Shown piece after piece: positions 24,402 to 33,424 of a DNA stretch of 64,000 nucleotides. The notes below the pieces were generated by a model. It saw only the letters and a program-made list of their open reading frames with translations. It did not search any database and was not told where the DNA came from. This DNA is from an uncultured Clostridia bacterium. GTDB lineage: Bacteria; Bacillota; Clostridia; Christensenellales; Aristaeellaceae. Both the position numbers and the translations under genes were made by a program. Within the stretch, counting starts at the first letter, position 1; each line of letters opens with the position of its first letter. Location: positions 1 to 64,000 of the forward strand of contig CANOHT010000007.1 of the NCBI GenBank assembly GCA_947565865.1, read 5' to 3'.

Positions 24402-25301
24402 ATGGAGTCCTATCTGTTTGCGGGTTTGGAAGCGGGCTCAGGCACGCTGGTGGTAGAGGGCTGGCATAAGCCCGGCAGTTTGACAAGGGCCAGCGGCGCT
24501 TGGATTCATGCCGCGGGAAGCGCCATGCTGGAAAGCGGCAGTTATGCGCTGTATTCTCATGAGCAATGGGTATGGATCGCGGTGGAGGACGGCGAGGCCA
24601 CGCTGACCTGGCAGGGCAACGAGCTATTGCTGAAGGCGGAGCAGACCTGTATTCTGCCTGCCGGTGATAACGCGGCGTCTGTACAGGTGGAGGGCGAGGC
24701 TCGTCTGCTGTGGGTATCCCTGGAGGGCCCGCTGGCGCCGATGGTGGTGCGCAAGATGGGCGCGCTGCTGCATGTGCCCCTGAAGCAGGGGGCCCTGCCC
24801 AGCCAGATGTACCTGGCCAAGCAGATTGTGCAGGTGATGGTGCGCCACTCCGGCACAGGGGACGCAACCTATCAGCTTCAGCACCTGATGTACGGTATGC
24901 TGGCCAGTCATTGGGGTCAGCCTGTGGCCATGGACGCTATGCTGTCCCATGAGATTGCCAAGGTGGTGGATACCCTCCGGGCCAACCAGTACAAGGACAA
25001 CTTCTCCCTGGCGGAGATGGCTGCCATTTCCCGGATGCCCATGGAGACCTTCCGCAAGCGCTTCGTCAGCGAGGTGGGTATGCCGCCCCTGAGCTATGTG
25101 CTCCACTGCAAGATGGAGCGGGCCAAGGAACTTCTGCGGGAGCAGGACTACACGGTGCGGCAGGCCGGCGTTGAAGTTGGAATGCAGGATCCCTATCATT
25201 TCAGCAAGCAGTTTAAGAACATCGTGGGCATTTCGCCCTCCGCGTTCATGAAGCAGGCTGCCAAGCCGGACGCTACCATCCGCAAGAACGGTAAAAAGTA
25301 A
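24402..25301 (+). CDS. AraC-family transcriptional regulator
   Basis: A 299-residue regulator with an N-terminal cupin-like sensing half and a C-terminal AraC double helix-turn-helix: FSLAEMAAISRMPMETFRKR is the first HTH and VRQAGVEVGMQDPYHFSKQF the second. The start ATG 24402 sits 6 nt after GGGGAGGAGG; ATG 24396 is too close to it. The ligand and targets are unknown. It forms a single-gene unit between a strong promoter and a strong terminator. Confidence 0.9.
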   Translation: MESYLFAGLEAGSGTLVVEGWHKPGSLTRASGAWIHAAGSAMLESGSYALYSHEQWVWIAVEDGEATLTWQGNELLLKAEQTCILPAGDNAASVQVEGEARLLWVSLEGPLAPMVVRKMGALLHVPLKQGALPSQMYLAKQIVQVMVRHSGTGDATYQLQHLMYGMLASHWGQPVAMDAMLSHEIAKVVDTLRANQYKDNFSLAEMAAISRMPMETFRKRFVSEVGMPPLSYVLHCKMERAKELLREQDYTVRQAGVEVGMQDPYHFSKQFKNIVGISPSAFMKQAAKPDATIRKNGKK

Positions 25302-25309
25302 TCGCATCA

Positions 25310-25348
25310 AAAGGCTGAGCTTGAAACAAATCGGCTCAGCCTTTTTTT
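25310..25348 (+). terminator. Intrinsic terminator of the AraC-type gene
   Basis: AAAGGCTGAGC (25310-25320) pairs with GCTCAGCC and the following Ts (25334-25348). Confidence 0.9.
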
Positions 25349-25360
25349 GGAGGACGAAAA

Positions 25361-26488
25361 ATGAACAAAAAATGGAAGAAACGGCTGGCTCAGTCAGGCA
25401 TGTTCATCCTGATGATGCTGGTGGGCTACGGTATCGGGATGATGGCGGGGTACGCCGCCGCTACGGTCATGCCGGGAAAGCCATGGCTGACCATCGCCGT
25501 TTTGCTGGTGATGCTCCTGGTGTGGGAGCAGCTGCATGTGGTGGTTCACGAAGCCGGACACTTGGTGTGCGGGCGGCTGACCGGCTATGACTTTGTTTCC
25601 TTCCGCGTCGGCAGCCATATCTGGCAGAAGGGCGCGGATGGCCGCCTCCATCATGGTCGGCTGACGCTGGCGGGTACCGGCGGGCAATGCCTGCTGTCTC
25701 CGCCGCCGATGAAGGATGGCCGCTATCCCTTCGGCTTGTACAACGCGGGCGGCGCGATGGCGAATTTCCTGCTGTCGGCCATCCTGGGGCTTGCCGCCTG
25801 GCTGCTCTGGCCCCAGCCCTTGGCGCGGGTGATCTGCCTGGAGGGCGCCATCCTGGGCGTGGCGGTGGGGCTGATGAACATCGTTCCGCTGCCCCTGGCG
25901 GCGGTGGCGAACGACGGCAGCAATCTGCTGGCGCTGATGCGGAGCCCCGATGTGAGGCAGGCGCTGTGGCTTCAAACCAAGATCAACGCGCTGCTGGCTT
26001 CCGGCCTTCGCCTTCGGGAGATGCCGGAGGAGCTGTTCCCGGACATACCGGAGGAAGCGCTGGCTCAGCCGATGGTGATGGGCAGCGCCATCATGAAGGC
26101 CAATCGGAGCATGGATGCGGGGGAGTTTCACGCCGCGCTGACGGCCATTCGTCGCCTGCTGGAACAGGAGCAGAACATGCTGCCCTTATATCGCGCGATG
26201 CTGATGTGCGACGGCGCGACGCTGGAGCTGCTTTTGGACGAGCCGCCTACGCTGGCGCAGGCATTGGAGGCAAAGGAAACCGTCCGTCTATTGAAGAGCA
26301 TGAAAGCCATGCCGCCCATACTTCGCACGAAGTACATCATCGCCCTGATGCGGGATCATGATCCTGAAGCGGGCAAGAAGCTGAAGGCAGCTTTTGACAA
26401 GGCTGCAGGCACCTGGCCGAACCCCCAGGAGATGGAGGGGGAAAGGGAACTGATGCGCATGGCGGAGGAAAAAGCGGGGAAGGCATAA
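25361..26488 (+). CDS. M50-like membrane metalloprotease
   Basis: A 375-residue membrane protein with two N-terminal hydrophobic segments. The zinc motif HEAGH (63-67) lies at the start of a helix, further membrane segments follow, and NIVPLPLAAVANDGSN (about 172-187) supplies the NxxP...DG element that gives the third ligand in site-2 proteases. No PDZ domain is seen. The last ~170 residues look soluble and helical. GGAGGACG precedes the ATG. It probably cleaves a membrane-bound substrate; the target is unknown. It is unlikely to be SpoIVFB, which has a different size and context. Confidence 0.7.
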   Translation: MNKKWKKRLAQSGMFILMMLVGYGIGMMAGYAAATVMPGKPWLTIAVLLVMLLVWEQLHVVVHEAGHLVCGRLTGYDFVSFRVGSHIWQKGADGRLHHGRLTLAGTGGQCLLSPPPMKDGRYPFGLYNAGGAMANFLLSAILGLAAWLLWPQPLARVICLEGAILGVAVGLMNIVPLPLAAVANDGSNLLALMRSPDVRQALWLQTKINALLASGLRLREMPEELFPDIPEEALAQPMVMGSAIMKANRSMDAGEFHAALTAIRRLLEQEQNMLPLYRAMLMCDGATLELLLDEPPTLAQALEAKETVRLLKSMKAMPPILRTKYIIALMRDHDPEAGKKLKAAFDKAAGTWPNPQEMEGERELMRMAEEKAGKA

Positions 26489-26512
26489 CCCCCATCTGCC
26501 GGGATGATTCAG

Positions 26513-26551
26513 AAAAGCCACGATCCGAATTTTGGGCGGATCGTGGCTTTT
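26513..26551. terminator. Bidirectional terminator
   Basis: AAAAGCCACGATCCG (26513-26527) pairs perfectly with CGGATCGTGGCTTTT (26537-26551). It separates the rightward protease gene from the end of the leftward glycan operon. Nothing else is seen in the rest of the gap to 26811. Confidence 0.9.
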
Positions 26552-26811
26552 GATATGATGGAGCAAATGGTTCAGGACCCATGGATGTGAGGGCCCGATT
26601 TGGGCTCAAGGCGCGTTTGGCACAGCATCCAGGCTTAAAATGTGCTGGACTTCATCCAGGCGGGGTGCATCGCAGGCCCGACCTTTTGGCAAACGATCAT
26701 CCCCAGGAAGGCGATAATAGTGAACTTATGAGGAGGGGTTACCCCCATCGTCATGTTTTCTCCATCCACTGTTTGTTTGCATGGCTGCTTTTGCAAACTC
26801 GACAGAACGCC

Positions 26812-28386
26812 TTATTGCTGACGAACAAGATAAGTAGTAAAATAACCGCTTGGTCCGAATTTGATCTCCTGAACCGTCAATGCCTGCGGTGCGGGCAAGG
26901 CCGAATTGATTTTATCTTTGATGGTTTTTGAACAGCTGACCAACAGACATTGACCCGTTTGTCCGGCTAACAGACCTTGCGCGGTTTCAAGCTGATCCGC
27001 GGGGATATAGGTCACGGAGTCAACTTGCTGGTGCAGCGGATATAAGGTCCAAACCTTCCAGACCTCGTCTTCCCCGCTGAGAATGACAATGGCGTCAGAG
27101 GCATCGGAAGCATTGATTTCATCAATCGGCTTTTCCCAGTGTCGATAACTGTAGGACCAGTCGCAGGACCACCAGGCGCCCGCCACCAGGACGATACAGC
27201 AAACGATCGAGATCGCGCGGAGAAGGGGAGATTGACGGTTCACCGCGGCAGCTGCGACGAACAGCATGACAAGCACGATACACAGCGGATAGATCAGGCT
27301 CATATATCGTTCATCAAGATAGAATGTGGATATCTTGGCAACGAGCAGAAAGTACATCAGCGATGGCAGGAGCAGCGCTGCTACAACCAGCGGGAATACG
27401 GCGTGCTGACGATTGGAAGCGGTTGTTTTGGGCGCTTTTTTGTACCGTATGAGATATACCACGAGAAGTGCGGGCAGTATGAGAATGAGCATACGGCCGA
27501 AGAGATTGGCATGGATGTTGTCCCAGTAGTAGGAGAGCTGTGAACCGAAATGCTGAAGGGACCAAATGCTTTGTGTCCCGCGACCGGAGCGATACAGCAC
27601 ATGCTTGATGACCTCAGGCCAAAGCACCAGCATCAGACCGCCGGCCAGGCAGGGCCAGAGCAGATAGGTCAGTACAGAGCGACGGGCATATTTTTGCTTC
27701 AGGATGTAAAGCAGGCAGAAAAACCAGGAGAAGAAGCAGAAGAATATAAAATAATAATGAGTCAGGGCGCCGGTCAGGCTGATGATGCTCAGACCAAGGG
27801 CATAGGCAAGCGAAGGCTTTTTCAGCCATTTGATTTGGAGGTAGGTCAGCATAAGGCACATGGTCATGCCCATCAGATACATCCGCATGAACACGGCAAT
27901 ATTGAGAACGCCGGGATTGAGCGCTGTAAAGAGTGTGATCAGCAGCGGCCACTTGGTTGAAGAATATAGAATTTCCGAAAGAATTAAGTAAACTAACAAA
28001 ATAGATAATAAAAAAAAGAATAAATTAATGCTTTCCGCAATGTGGATATTAAAATTGGGCGCAAGCAGGGAGCTAACGCCATGAACCAGCATGTAATATA
28101 GGGGCGGATGCGCATCCTGACGCGCGTTGTTGATGGGCTTATCGAAGCGGAAGGTATCCTCGGACGATAATCCAAATACGTCATTGTAGAACCTGTCAAC
28201 ATCCTTATACGGCGAGAGAAAATCAACCTGGCCAAAGTGTCGGCCGTTGGAAAGGGTATAGGTAAGATATTCGTCAACATGATAGGCTGGCCGATGCGAG
28301 GCAATGCCAATGTATAGGCCTGCGGACAACACCAGAATCAGAACCAATGCCACCATTTGCCTGCCGCGATGTTTTCCCGAAATCAT
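26812..28386 (-). CDS. GT-C type membrane glycosyltransferase
   Basis: A 524-residue polytopic membrane protein with about ten hydrophobic helices. The early extracytoplasmic loop has HVDEYLTYTLS, whose acidic DE pair is typical of GT-C (family 39/83-like) transferases, and DAHPPLYYMLVHG follows. Such enzymes use polyprenyl-phosphate sugars outside the membrane. ATG at 28386 follows AAAGGAGAGGG. The stretch around 27960-28030 is markedly A+T-rich compared with other genes, a sign of transfer. It is the last gene of the glycan operon. Confidence 0.78.
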   Translation of the reverse strand: MISGKHRGRQMVALVLILVLSAGLYIGIASHRPAYHVDEYLTYTLSNGRHFGQVDFLSPYKDVDRFYNDVFGLSSEDTFRFDKPINNARQDAHPPLYYMLVHGVSSLLAPNFNIHIAESINLFFFLLSILLVYLILSEILYSSTKWPLLITLFTALNPGVLNIAVFMRMYLMGMTMCLMLTYLQIKWLKKPSLAYALGLSIISLTGALTHYYFIFFCFFSWFFCLLYILKQKYARRSVLTYLLWPCLAGGLMLVLWPEVIKHVLYRSGRGTQSIWSLQHFGSQLSYYWDNIHANLFGRMLILILPALLVVYLIRYKKAPKTTASNRQHAVFPLVVAALLLPSLMYFLLVAKISTFYLDERYMSLIYPLCIVLVMLFVAAAAVNRQSPLLRAISIVCCIVLVAGAWWSCDWSYSYRHWEKPIDEINASDASDAIVILSGEDEVWKVWTLYPLHQQVDSVTYIPADQLETAQGLLAGQTGQCLLVSCSKTIKDKINSALPAPQALTVQEIKFGPSGYFTTYLVRQQ

Positions 28387-28427
28387 GAATCCCTCTCCTT
28401 TTTCCTGTTGTTCTTGTGTATATCGAA

Positions 28428-29216
28428 TCACAACTCGTTTCTGGTTAACCACATGTCATACCCTTCATCCTTCCAGGGCATGCCGCGGCTGAAGTGTCGC
28501 GGCCATGGATAGGCCGGCTCGCCGGAATCCGGATTGATGATCGTTTCGACGTCGCCCTTGATGCGGGCAGGAGAGCCTACCGCGGCTTTGCCGGGAGGAA
28601 CGTCATGCGTGACGACGGAGCCGGCGCCAATCAGGGCATGCTCACCGATGGTAAGACCGGGCAGGATCATTGAGCGCGCAGCCACCGATGCAAACCGACG
28701 GATCGTGACGCCCTTTTCCGAGTCGGAGGGCGGCGTTGGATCATTGGTAAGCACGACATGAGGGAAAAGCCAGACGTAATCTTCAATGATGCTGTTGGGC
28801 GCGACAAATACGCCGCTATGGATGCTGACATAGCGACCGATGCTGCAGTGACCTTGAATGTCGGCCATGGTTCCCAAGCGAACGTGATCGCCAATGACGG
28901 TTTTCTCGCGGATGGTGGTTCGATGGCCGGTCTGAAAGTGACTGCCGATGGTTGTATCGCCATAGATGATGGTTCCGCTGCGAATGAGCGCATGGGGGCC
29001 AATGGACAAGGGATGGGCCTTGTTATCATAATCCGGGTAATAATCAGCAAGATACTCACCCAGTATACATTGGCACCCAATATAGGTGTTGGCAGCGATG
29101 GAAACATGGTCGTGAATGATGGCGTGGTGGTCGATTACAACGCCCTCGGCGATGGTAATATCGTGACCTAAAATCACATCGGACGCTATTATCGCGGATG
29201 GATGAATGCTGTTCAT
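28428..29216 (-). CDS. Left-handed beta-helix acyltransferase, candidate sugar-nucleotide N-acetyltransferase
   Basis: A 262-residue hexapeptide-repeat protein. The isoleucine-rich repeat pattern fills residues 1-200, with IGAGSVVTHDVPPGKAAVGSPAR as the closing coil, and a C-terminal tail follows. In the context of a ketoisomerase and a PLP aminotransferase upstream, it fits the last step of a dTDP-3-acetamido-3,6-dideoxyhexose pathway (QdtC/FdtC role), acetylating the 3-amino group from acetyl-CoA. AGGAGGG precedes the ATG. The exact sugar is inference. Confidence 0.75.
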   Translation of the reverse strand: MNSIHPSAIIASDVILGHDITIAEGVVIDHHAIIHDHVSIAANTYIGCQCILGEYLADYYPDYDNKAHPLSIGPHALIRSGTIIYGDTTIGSHFQTGHRTTIREKTVIGDHVRLGTMADIQGHCSIGRYVSIHSGVFVAPNSIIEDYVWLFPHVVLTNDPTPPSDSEKGVTIRRFASVAARSMILPGLTIGEHALIGAGSVVTHDVPPGKAAVGSPARIKGDVETIINPDSGEPAYPWPRHFSRGMPWKDEGYDMWLTRNEL

Positions 29217-29234
29217 GACGGTTGCCCTCCTGCC

Positions 29235-32200
29235 TTACTTCTGGTCAACCCATTCCGAGACAGTCTTTTTCGACTGGCACCATGGAATGGTTGTAGCGTT
29301 TGCCATATCGCAGTATTGGCAGAAGGGAACGGCGTTGGTCAGGAAAGACAATACTTCATCAGCATCGTGAACCTGCCACAGATCAATGGCGTCCTGAGCC
29401 GTGAGGTTAAAGCGATCCGTCTTGCCTTCAGCCTGAAGCGCGCTGTTGACCAGATCCGAATAGGCCGAGGCGGGGCAGCGGTAAAGCTTTCCATCGCGAA
29501 GCTGCGCACAGTCTGTATAGGGGCACTGAATGTAGGAGAGATAGGTGTTATAGGTTCCCTTGGCATTCAGCGGAATCCTTCGGAATTGAGAAATGGGCTT
29601 TTCCCCACCGGCGGAAAAAATCCGAACGCCCTTGCTGCGCACATAATCAACGATTTCGTCGTAATCCAGGTTGATGGGGTACTTGGTATATTTAATGGCG
29701 ACGTTATACCGGCGCAGCGTATCCCAGAAGGATTCGCTCATGCTGTGGATCAGCAGACCGTTGGTCGTGAAGTCGATTCTCGCTTCGGGGAAGATTTCAC
29801 GGCTAAGGCGGGCAAACTGCTCAATCTGAGGATGCAGAAGAGGCTCGCCGCCAAGCAAATGCAGCTGTTCAAGACGATCGCCGATGAGTTCGTGGAGCCT
29901 GGTCAAGTCACGGGCAAATTGGTCGGGATCGGCAAACTTTTCTTTGGCCAGAGGCGAGAAGGTGCTGCAGCATTTGCAGTTGAGATTGCAGTGCTCTGTC
30001 AAATGATAGTCCAAATGCTCGATGGACTGCCGCGGCATTGTCTTGGACAGCATCTGCGGGAAGGTTTGTTTCACTTCGGTGACAAGCTGATTGGTTTGCT
30101 TCAGCATGCTTTCATAACGGCGCATCGCGGACTTGATATAGGCGGTATCGGCACTGACACATTTGCTTTGTTCCAGGTTTTCCTGCTGATAGGGGATCTG
30201 CGCGTCCTGATATTTGAGGAATTCATCCTCAATTCTTGGGAGCGTCGTTTTGATTCTGTACAAGGAGCGCTTGATTTCTTTTTGATTTTGATTGCTCTGC
30301 CGGACAAAATTCTGGAGCATTTTCTCCGTTTTCAGCAGTTTTTCTTCAAGCATGGCTTGCCTGGCGCGGCGATTGGCGCCGGTAAGCCATGACAGCAATG
30401 CGCGCATACCGCGATAGGGAAGCGTCAGAAAGCGACCGACCCGCATGCAGATGCCTGATTCGACATAAGCAAGCTCAAGCGCGGCGTCCGTTATCAGACG
30501 CCCAGTGAGCTCATCCGTTTGGTGGGCCGCCTTCCATGCGTTGGCGAATCCCTTTTCAGGAAGAAGCCGGAGGAAAAGCTTCAGGGTGCGCGGCCAATAG
30601 GTGACGCCATAGCCCAGCTTGTAGGTGCGGGATTGCCGCAAGGCTTCCGTCCGGGCGCGCAGGGCCTTATCATCGGCTGCTGACGGTGTTTCTTTGATGG
30701 TTTCCGTCGCCTTGTCGGGGAGCTTCGGGGTCAGCGGAGCTTCCTTGGGGGGGGCTGACGGCTTGGTGCCGGGACGGTTGGGATTGCCGCTGATCGGCGT
30801 GTCGCTCATGATCTGGAAGCGGCTGCAATCTTGATAGAGCCGCTCCTGCGTGCGGATATCGATGATGTTCAGGTCGGTCAGGTGAACCTTTTCGGGAATC
30901 AGCAGCGATGTATCGCCAAGAATACAGGGGGCGATGAGCGCAAGGGAATGATTGTGCTGAAAATAATCCTTGGCCCAATGGGAATGATTCCGCAATTCCT
31001 CGGGGGTCAGGTGCGTGAGTATATCGATGAATTGCTCTTTGGAGCGCCATTTGAACGCTTGGGGGTACAGGAAGTCGGCCATTTCCATACGCTTCACAGC
31101 GTCAAACGCGATGACAGGTATGCCGGCTGCCAATAGATCCAGCGTCATTTTGTAGGAGACCGTCGGGAAGGGCTCGATGAACACATCAACGTGCTTTTCC
31201 AGGAAAAACTGCGCGAGATGATCGACCCACGGAATATGAATCAAGCGATCCTGCTCAACGCCGGCTTCTGCCATATGGCGCTGCAGCTGCTCCATTCGCT
31301 CCTGCGGGATGTCGCCGATATGATAATGGATTCCGCCGGTTTCCTTAAGCAGGGCAATAATGAAATCCTCATACCGATAAGGCCAGCCGCCCTCCAGCTT
31401 ATAAAACCGGGCCGCGCCGGAAGCGGTGATGAGCTTGGTATGCTGAGCGAACGGTTCATAGGTCAGGGAGGAGGGCGCGTGATCAAGGATGTTCCAGGTG
31501 GGAATGTACAGGATGCGTTCTTCTCCGAAATTATGCGTCAGCATGGTATAATCAGCCGGACGCTTGGCGATGATCCGATGCAGGAACGGATTTTGCAGTC
31601 CTGTTAGGAAGCCGTGATCGTAGGAATACAGACATAGGTTTTTGCAGGGGCCATCCTGGATGGCCGCGCTGCTGTAAACATCCACATGGCCGCAGTAATC
31701 GTAGAGCTTCTCGGGCTGGAAGTCGCAGAGAATATTGGACAGGAAGCCAAGCGTATCCTGGCAATCCGCTGGAACCTTGACCAATTCCACCTGGGGCAAG
31801 GCGGCCCAGAGATCTTTTGCCGGGCCGATGTCGCTGGCGCGATCCGTAACGACAACCTTGATCTGCCAATCGGCATAGATCTGCAAAAGCTCGGTGATCT
31901 CGCGGAAGAGTCCGCCGCCGTGCGGGTTCAGCTGCCACATCAGGATAACCAGATGCTTTTTCTGGACGGCCTTTTGTATGCATTCGGGGTGATGAATACG
32001 GTAAATCACGCCCAACGAGGCGCACAGTGTGTCCAGATACTCGGAGGAATAGACGTTTTTGAGAAAATAGTCTTTTTCGCGGAAGGCGTATATCTGGGCG
32101 TAGCGAAACATGCGCGCGAGGCAGGCCTCAATGCTTTTTTCTGGATAACGGCGCTTTTCATCAGGTGCGTCGACAAGCATTTTCTCATTTTTTTCCCGAA

Positions 32201-32957
32201 GGGCGGCGACGCAGGCATGTTCCATCGGGGTGTTGACCGTCTGATCCAAATGATTCAGATAATTGATCTGATATTCATATTGTTTCTTTTGATCCATGCT
32301 GGACCAGATGCCTTCATAGGTGAAGACATAAGCGGAAGCCACAAAGTTCAGGATTTTGATTCTGCCGCCGCTGAACATGAGGTGAAAGACGGTTCGGGGC
32401 GTATCGCCGCGGTATATTTTTTGCTTATAGTATTCGGGAACGTTGCCGCGGAAGATATGGCGGTACATATGCGTGGCGGTATGGAAATAGCCGGCGTGCT
32501 GGGTCAGAAAGTCGGTATAGTTAAACTCATCGAACGATACGCAGTCCGGGACGCTGACCTGACCTTCACCAACGTCGATCACAAAATAATGGCAGCAGCC
32601 GACATATGCCTGCTTGACATCGGCATCAAGGAAGTCTGCCTGCTTTTGGAATTTGTTGGGAAGCGTATAGTAATCGTCGCCGTCCAGTACACAGAAATAG
32701 TCACCCTGCGCTTCTGACAGTCCACGGTAAAAGCTGATGGCATTACCCTGATTGCTTTCGTTTCGCAGGATACGCAGGGCGGGAAGCTGCGCTGAAAGGC
32801 GCTGCAAAGCAGCATAGGTCTCATCGGTCGAGGCATCGTCAATGGCGATGATTTCATATTCAAAGTTGACCTGCTGCATCGCAATGGAGCGCACGGCGCG
32901 ATCAATGGTATCCGATACGTTGTAGCATGGCATAATGACGGATAGCTTAGGCCTCAC
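29235..32957 (-). CDS. Multidomain glycosyltransferase-radical SAM fusion protein
   Basis: A 1240-residue protein. Residues 1 to about 320 are a GT2 domain (VIMPCYNVSDTI start, DGDD metal motif). About 333-710 is a second, GT-B-like glycosyltransferase region with VFIEPFPTVSYKMTLDLLAA. A Pro/Lys/Thr linker (about 715-760) and a long coiled coil (about 835-965) follow. The C-terminus (about 978-1240) is a radical SAM domain with CNLNCKCC (C990, C994, C997), the GGEPLLHP motif and later cysteines (CPYTDC, LYRCPA, CQYC, IPWC) suggesting an auxiliary iron-sulfur cluster. The GTG start (32957) overlaps the ketoisomerase stop (GTGA) and follows CCAGGAGGTG. It probably both transfers and chemically modifies sugars of the exported glycan; the radical reaction is unknown. 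Confidence 0.82.
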   Translation of the reverse strand: MRPKLSVIMPCYNVSDTIDRAVRSIAMQQVNFEYEIIAIDDASTDETYAALQRLSAQLPALRILRNESNQGNAISFYRGLSEAQGDYFCVLDGDDYYTLPNKFQKQADFLDADVKQAYVGCCHYFVIDVGEGQVSVPDCVSFDEFNYTDFLTQHAGYFHTATHMYRHIFRGNVPEYYKQKIYRGDTPRTVFHLMFSGGRIKILNFVASAYVFTYEGIWSSMDQKKQYEYQINYLNHLDQTVNTPMEHACVAALREKNEKMLVDAPDEKRRYPEKSIEACLARMFRYAQIYAFREKDYFLKNVYSSEYLDTLCASLGVIYRIHHPECIQKAVQKKHLVILMWQLNPHGGGLFREITELLQIYADWQIKVVVTDRASDIGPAKDLWAALPQVELVKVPADCQDTLGFLSNILCDFQPEKLYDYCGHVDVYSSAAIQDGPCKNLCLYSYDHGFLTGLQNPFLHRIIAKRPADYTMLTHNFGEERILYIPTWNILDHAPSSLTYEPFAQHTKLITASGAARFYKLEGGWPYRYEDFIIALLKETGGIHYHIGDIPQERMEQLQRHMAEAGVEQDRLIHIPWVDHLAQFFLEKHVDVFIEPFPTVSYKMTLDLLAAGIPVIAFDAVKRMEMADFLYPQAFKWRSKEQFIDILTHLTPEELRNHSHWAKDYFQHNHSLALIAPCILGDTSLLIPEKVHLTDLNIIDIRTQERLYQDCSRFQIMSDTPISGNPNRPGTKPSAPPKEAPLTPKLPDKATETIKETPSAADDKALRARTEALRQSRTYKLGYGVTYWPRTLKLFLRLLPEKGFANAWKAAHQTDELTGRLITDAALELAYVESGICMRVGRFLTLPYRGMRALLSWLTGANRRARQAMLEEKLLKTEKMLQNFVRQSNQNQKEIKRSLYRIKTTLPRIEDEFLKYQDAQIPYQQENLEQSKCVSADTAYIKSAMRRYESMLKQTNQLVTEVKQTFPQMLSKTMPRQSIEHLDYHLTEHCNLNCKCCSTFSPLAKEKFADPDQFARDLTRLHELIGDRLEQLHLLGGEPLLHPQIEQFARLSREIFPEARIDFTTNGLLIHSMSESFWDTLRRYNVAIKYTKYPINLDYDEIVDYVRSKGVRIFSAGGEKPISQFRRIPLNAKGTYNTYLSYIQCPYTDCAQLRDGKLYRCPASAYSDLVNSALQAEGKTDRFNLTAQDAIDLWQVHDADEVLSFLTNAVPFCQYCDMANATTIPWCQSKKTVSEWVDQK

Positions 32958-33403
32958 GGTTTGTTCACCTCCTGGGAAAAGTATCGGTAGGCCGCCTGCT
33001 GGTAGGTGGCGTAATCGCGGAAATAGTCGCTCTCCGCGTAGTGGTCGGACGCCAATACCAGCAAAACGGCATCCGGGGAGAAATCGAACATCTCCCGCCA
33101 AACCATGGGGCCGACATACAATCCCTGATCGGCTGAATCAAGGAGGAAGACCTCCTCGCCATCCACCGGCGTTTTGAGGCTGATCTTCACGGAGCCGTGA
33201 ATGCAGATCATAACCTGTTCAAGCTTCTGATGGGAATGAAAGCCGCGCCTTGTTTGCGTGTCAACACCATAGATATAATAGATCCGCTTTACATCAAAAG
33301 GGATATCCGTTCCTGCCTCAATAGGAACAAGGTGTCCGGCCTCCTTCTGCAGAACGGTATCCGTGATGTTGCGGAAGGACAGCAGACGTGCGTTATGAAT
33401 CAT
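32954..33403 (-). CDS. dTDP-4-keto-6-deoxyhexose 3,4-ketoisomerase (FdtA/QdtA family)
   Basis: A 149-residue cupin of the WxcM/FdtA family. It moves the keto group of dTDP-4-keto-6-deoxyglucose from C4 to C3, ready for transamination. Conserved features are GVDTQTRRGFHSHQKLEQV with the active-site histidine, and SADQGLYVGPMVWREM. FdtA makes the galacto and QdtA the gluco product; sequence alone does not decide here. AGAGGTGAG precedes the ATG. It lies between the aminotransferase gene and the fusion gene. Confidence 0.88.
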   Translation of the reverse strand: MIHNARLLSFRNITDTVLQKEAGHLVPIEAGTDIPFDVKRIYYIYGVDTQTRRGFHSHQKLEQVMICIHGSVKISLKTPVDGEEVFLLDSADQGLYVGPMVWREMFDFSPDAVLLVLASDHYAESDYFRDYATYQQAAYRYFSQEVNKP

Positions 33404-33424
33404 GCACTCACCTCTTTCTATCTG

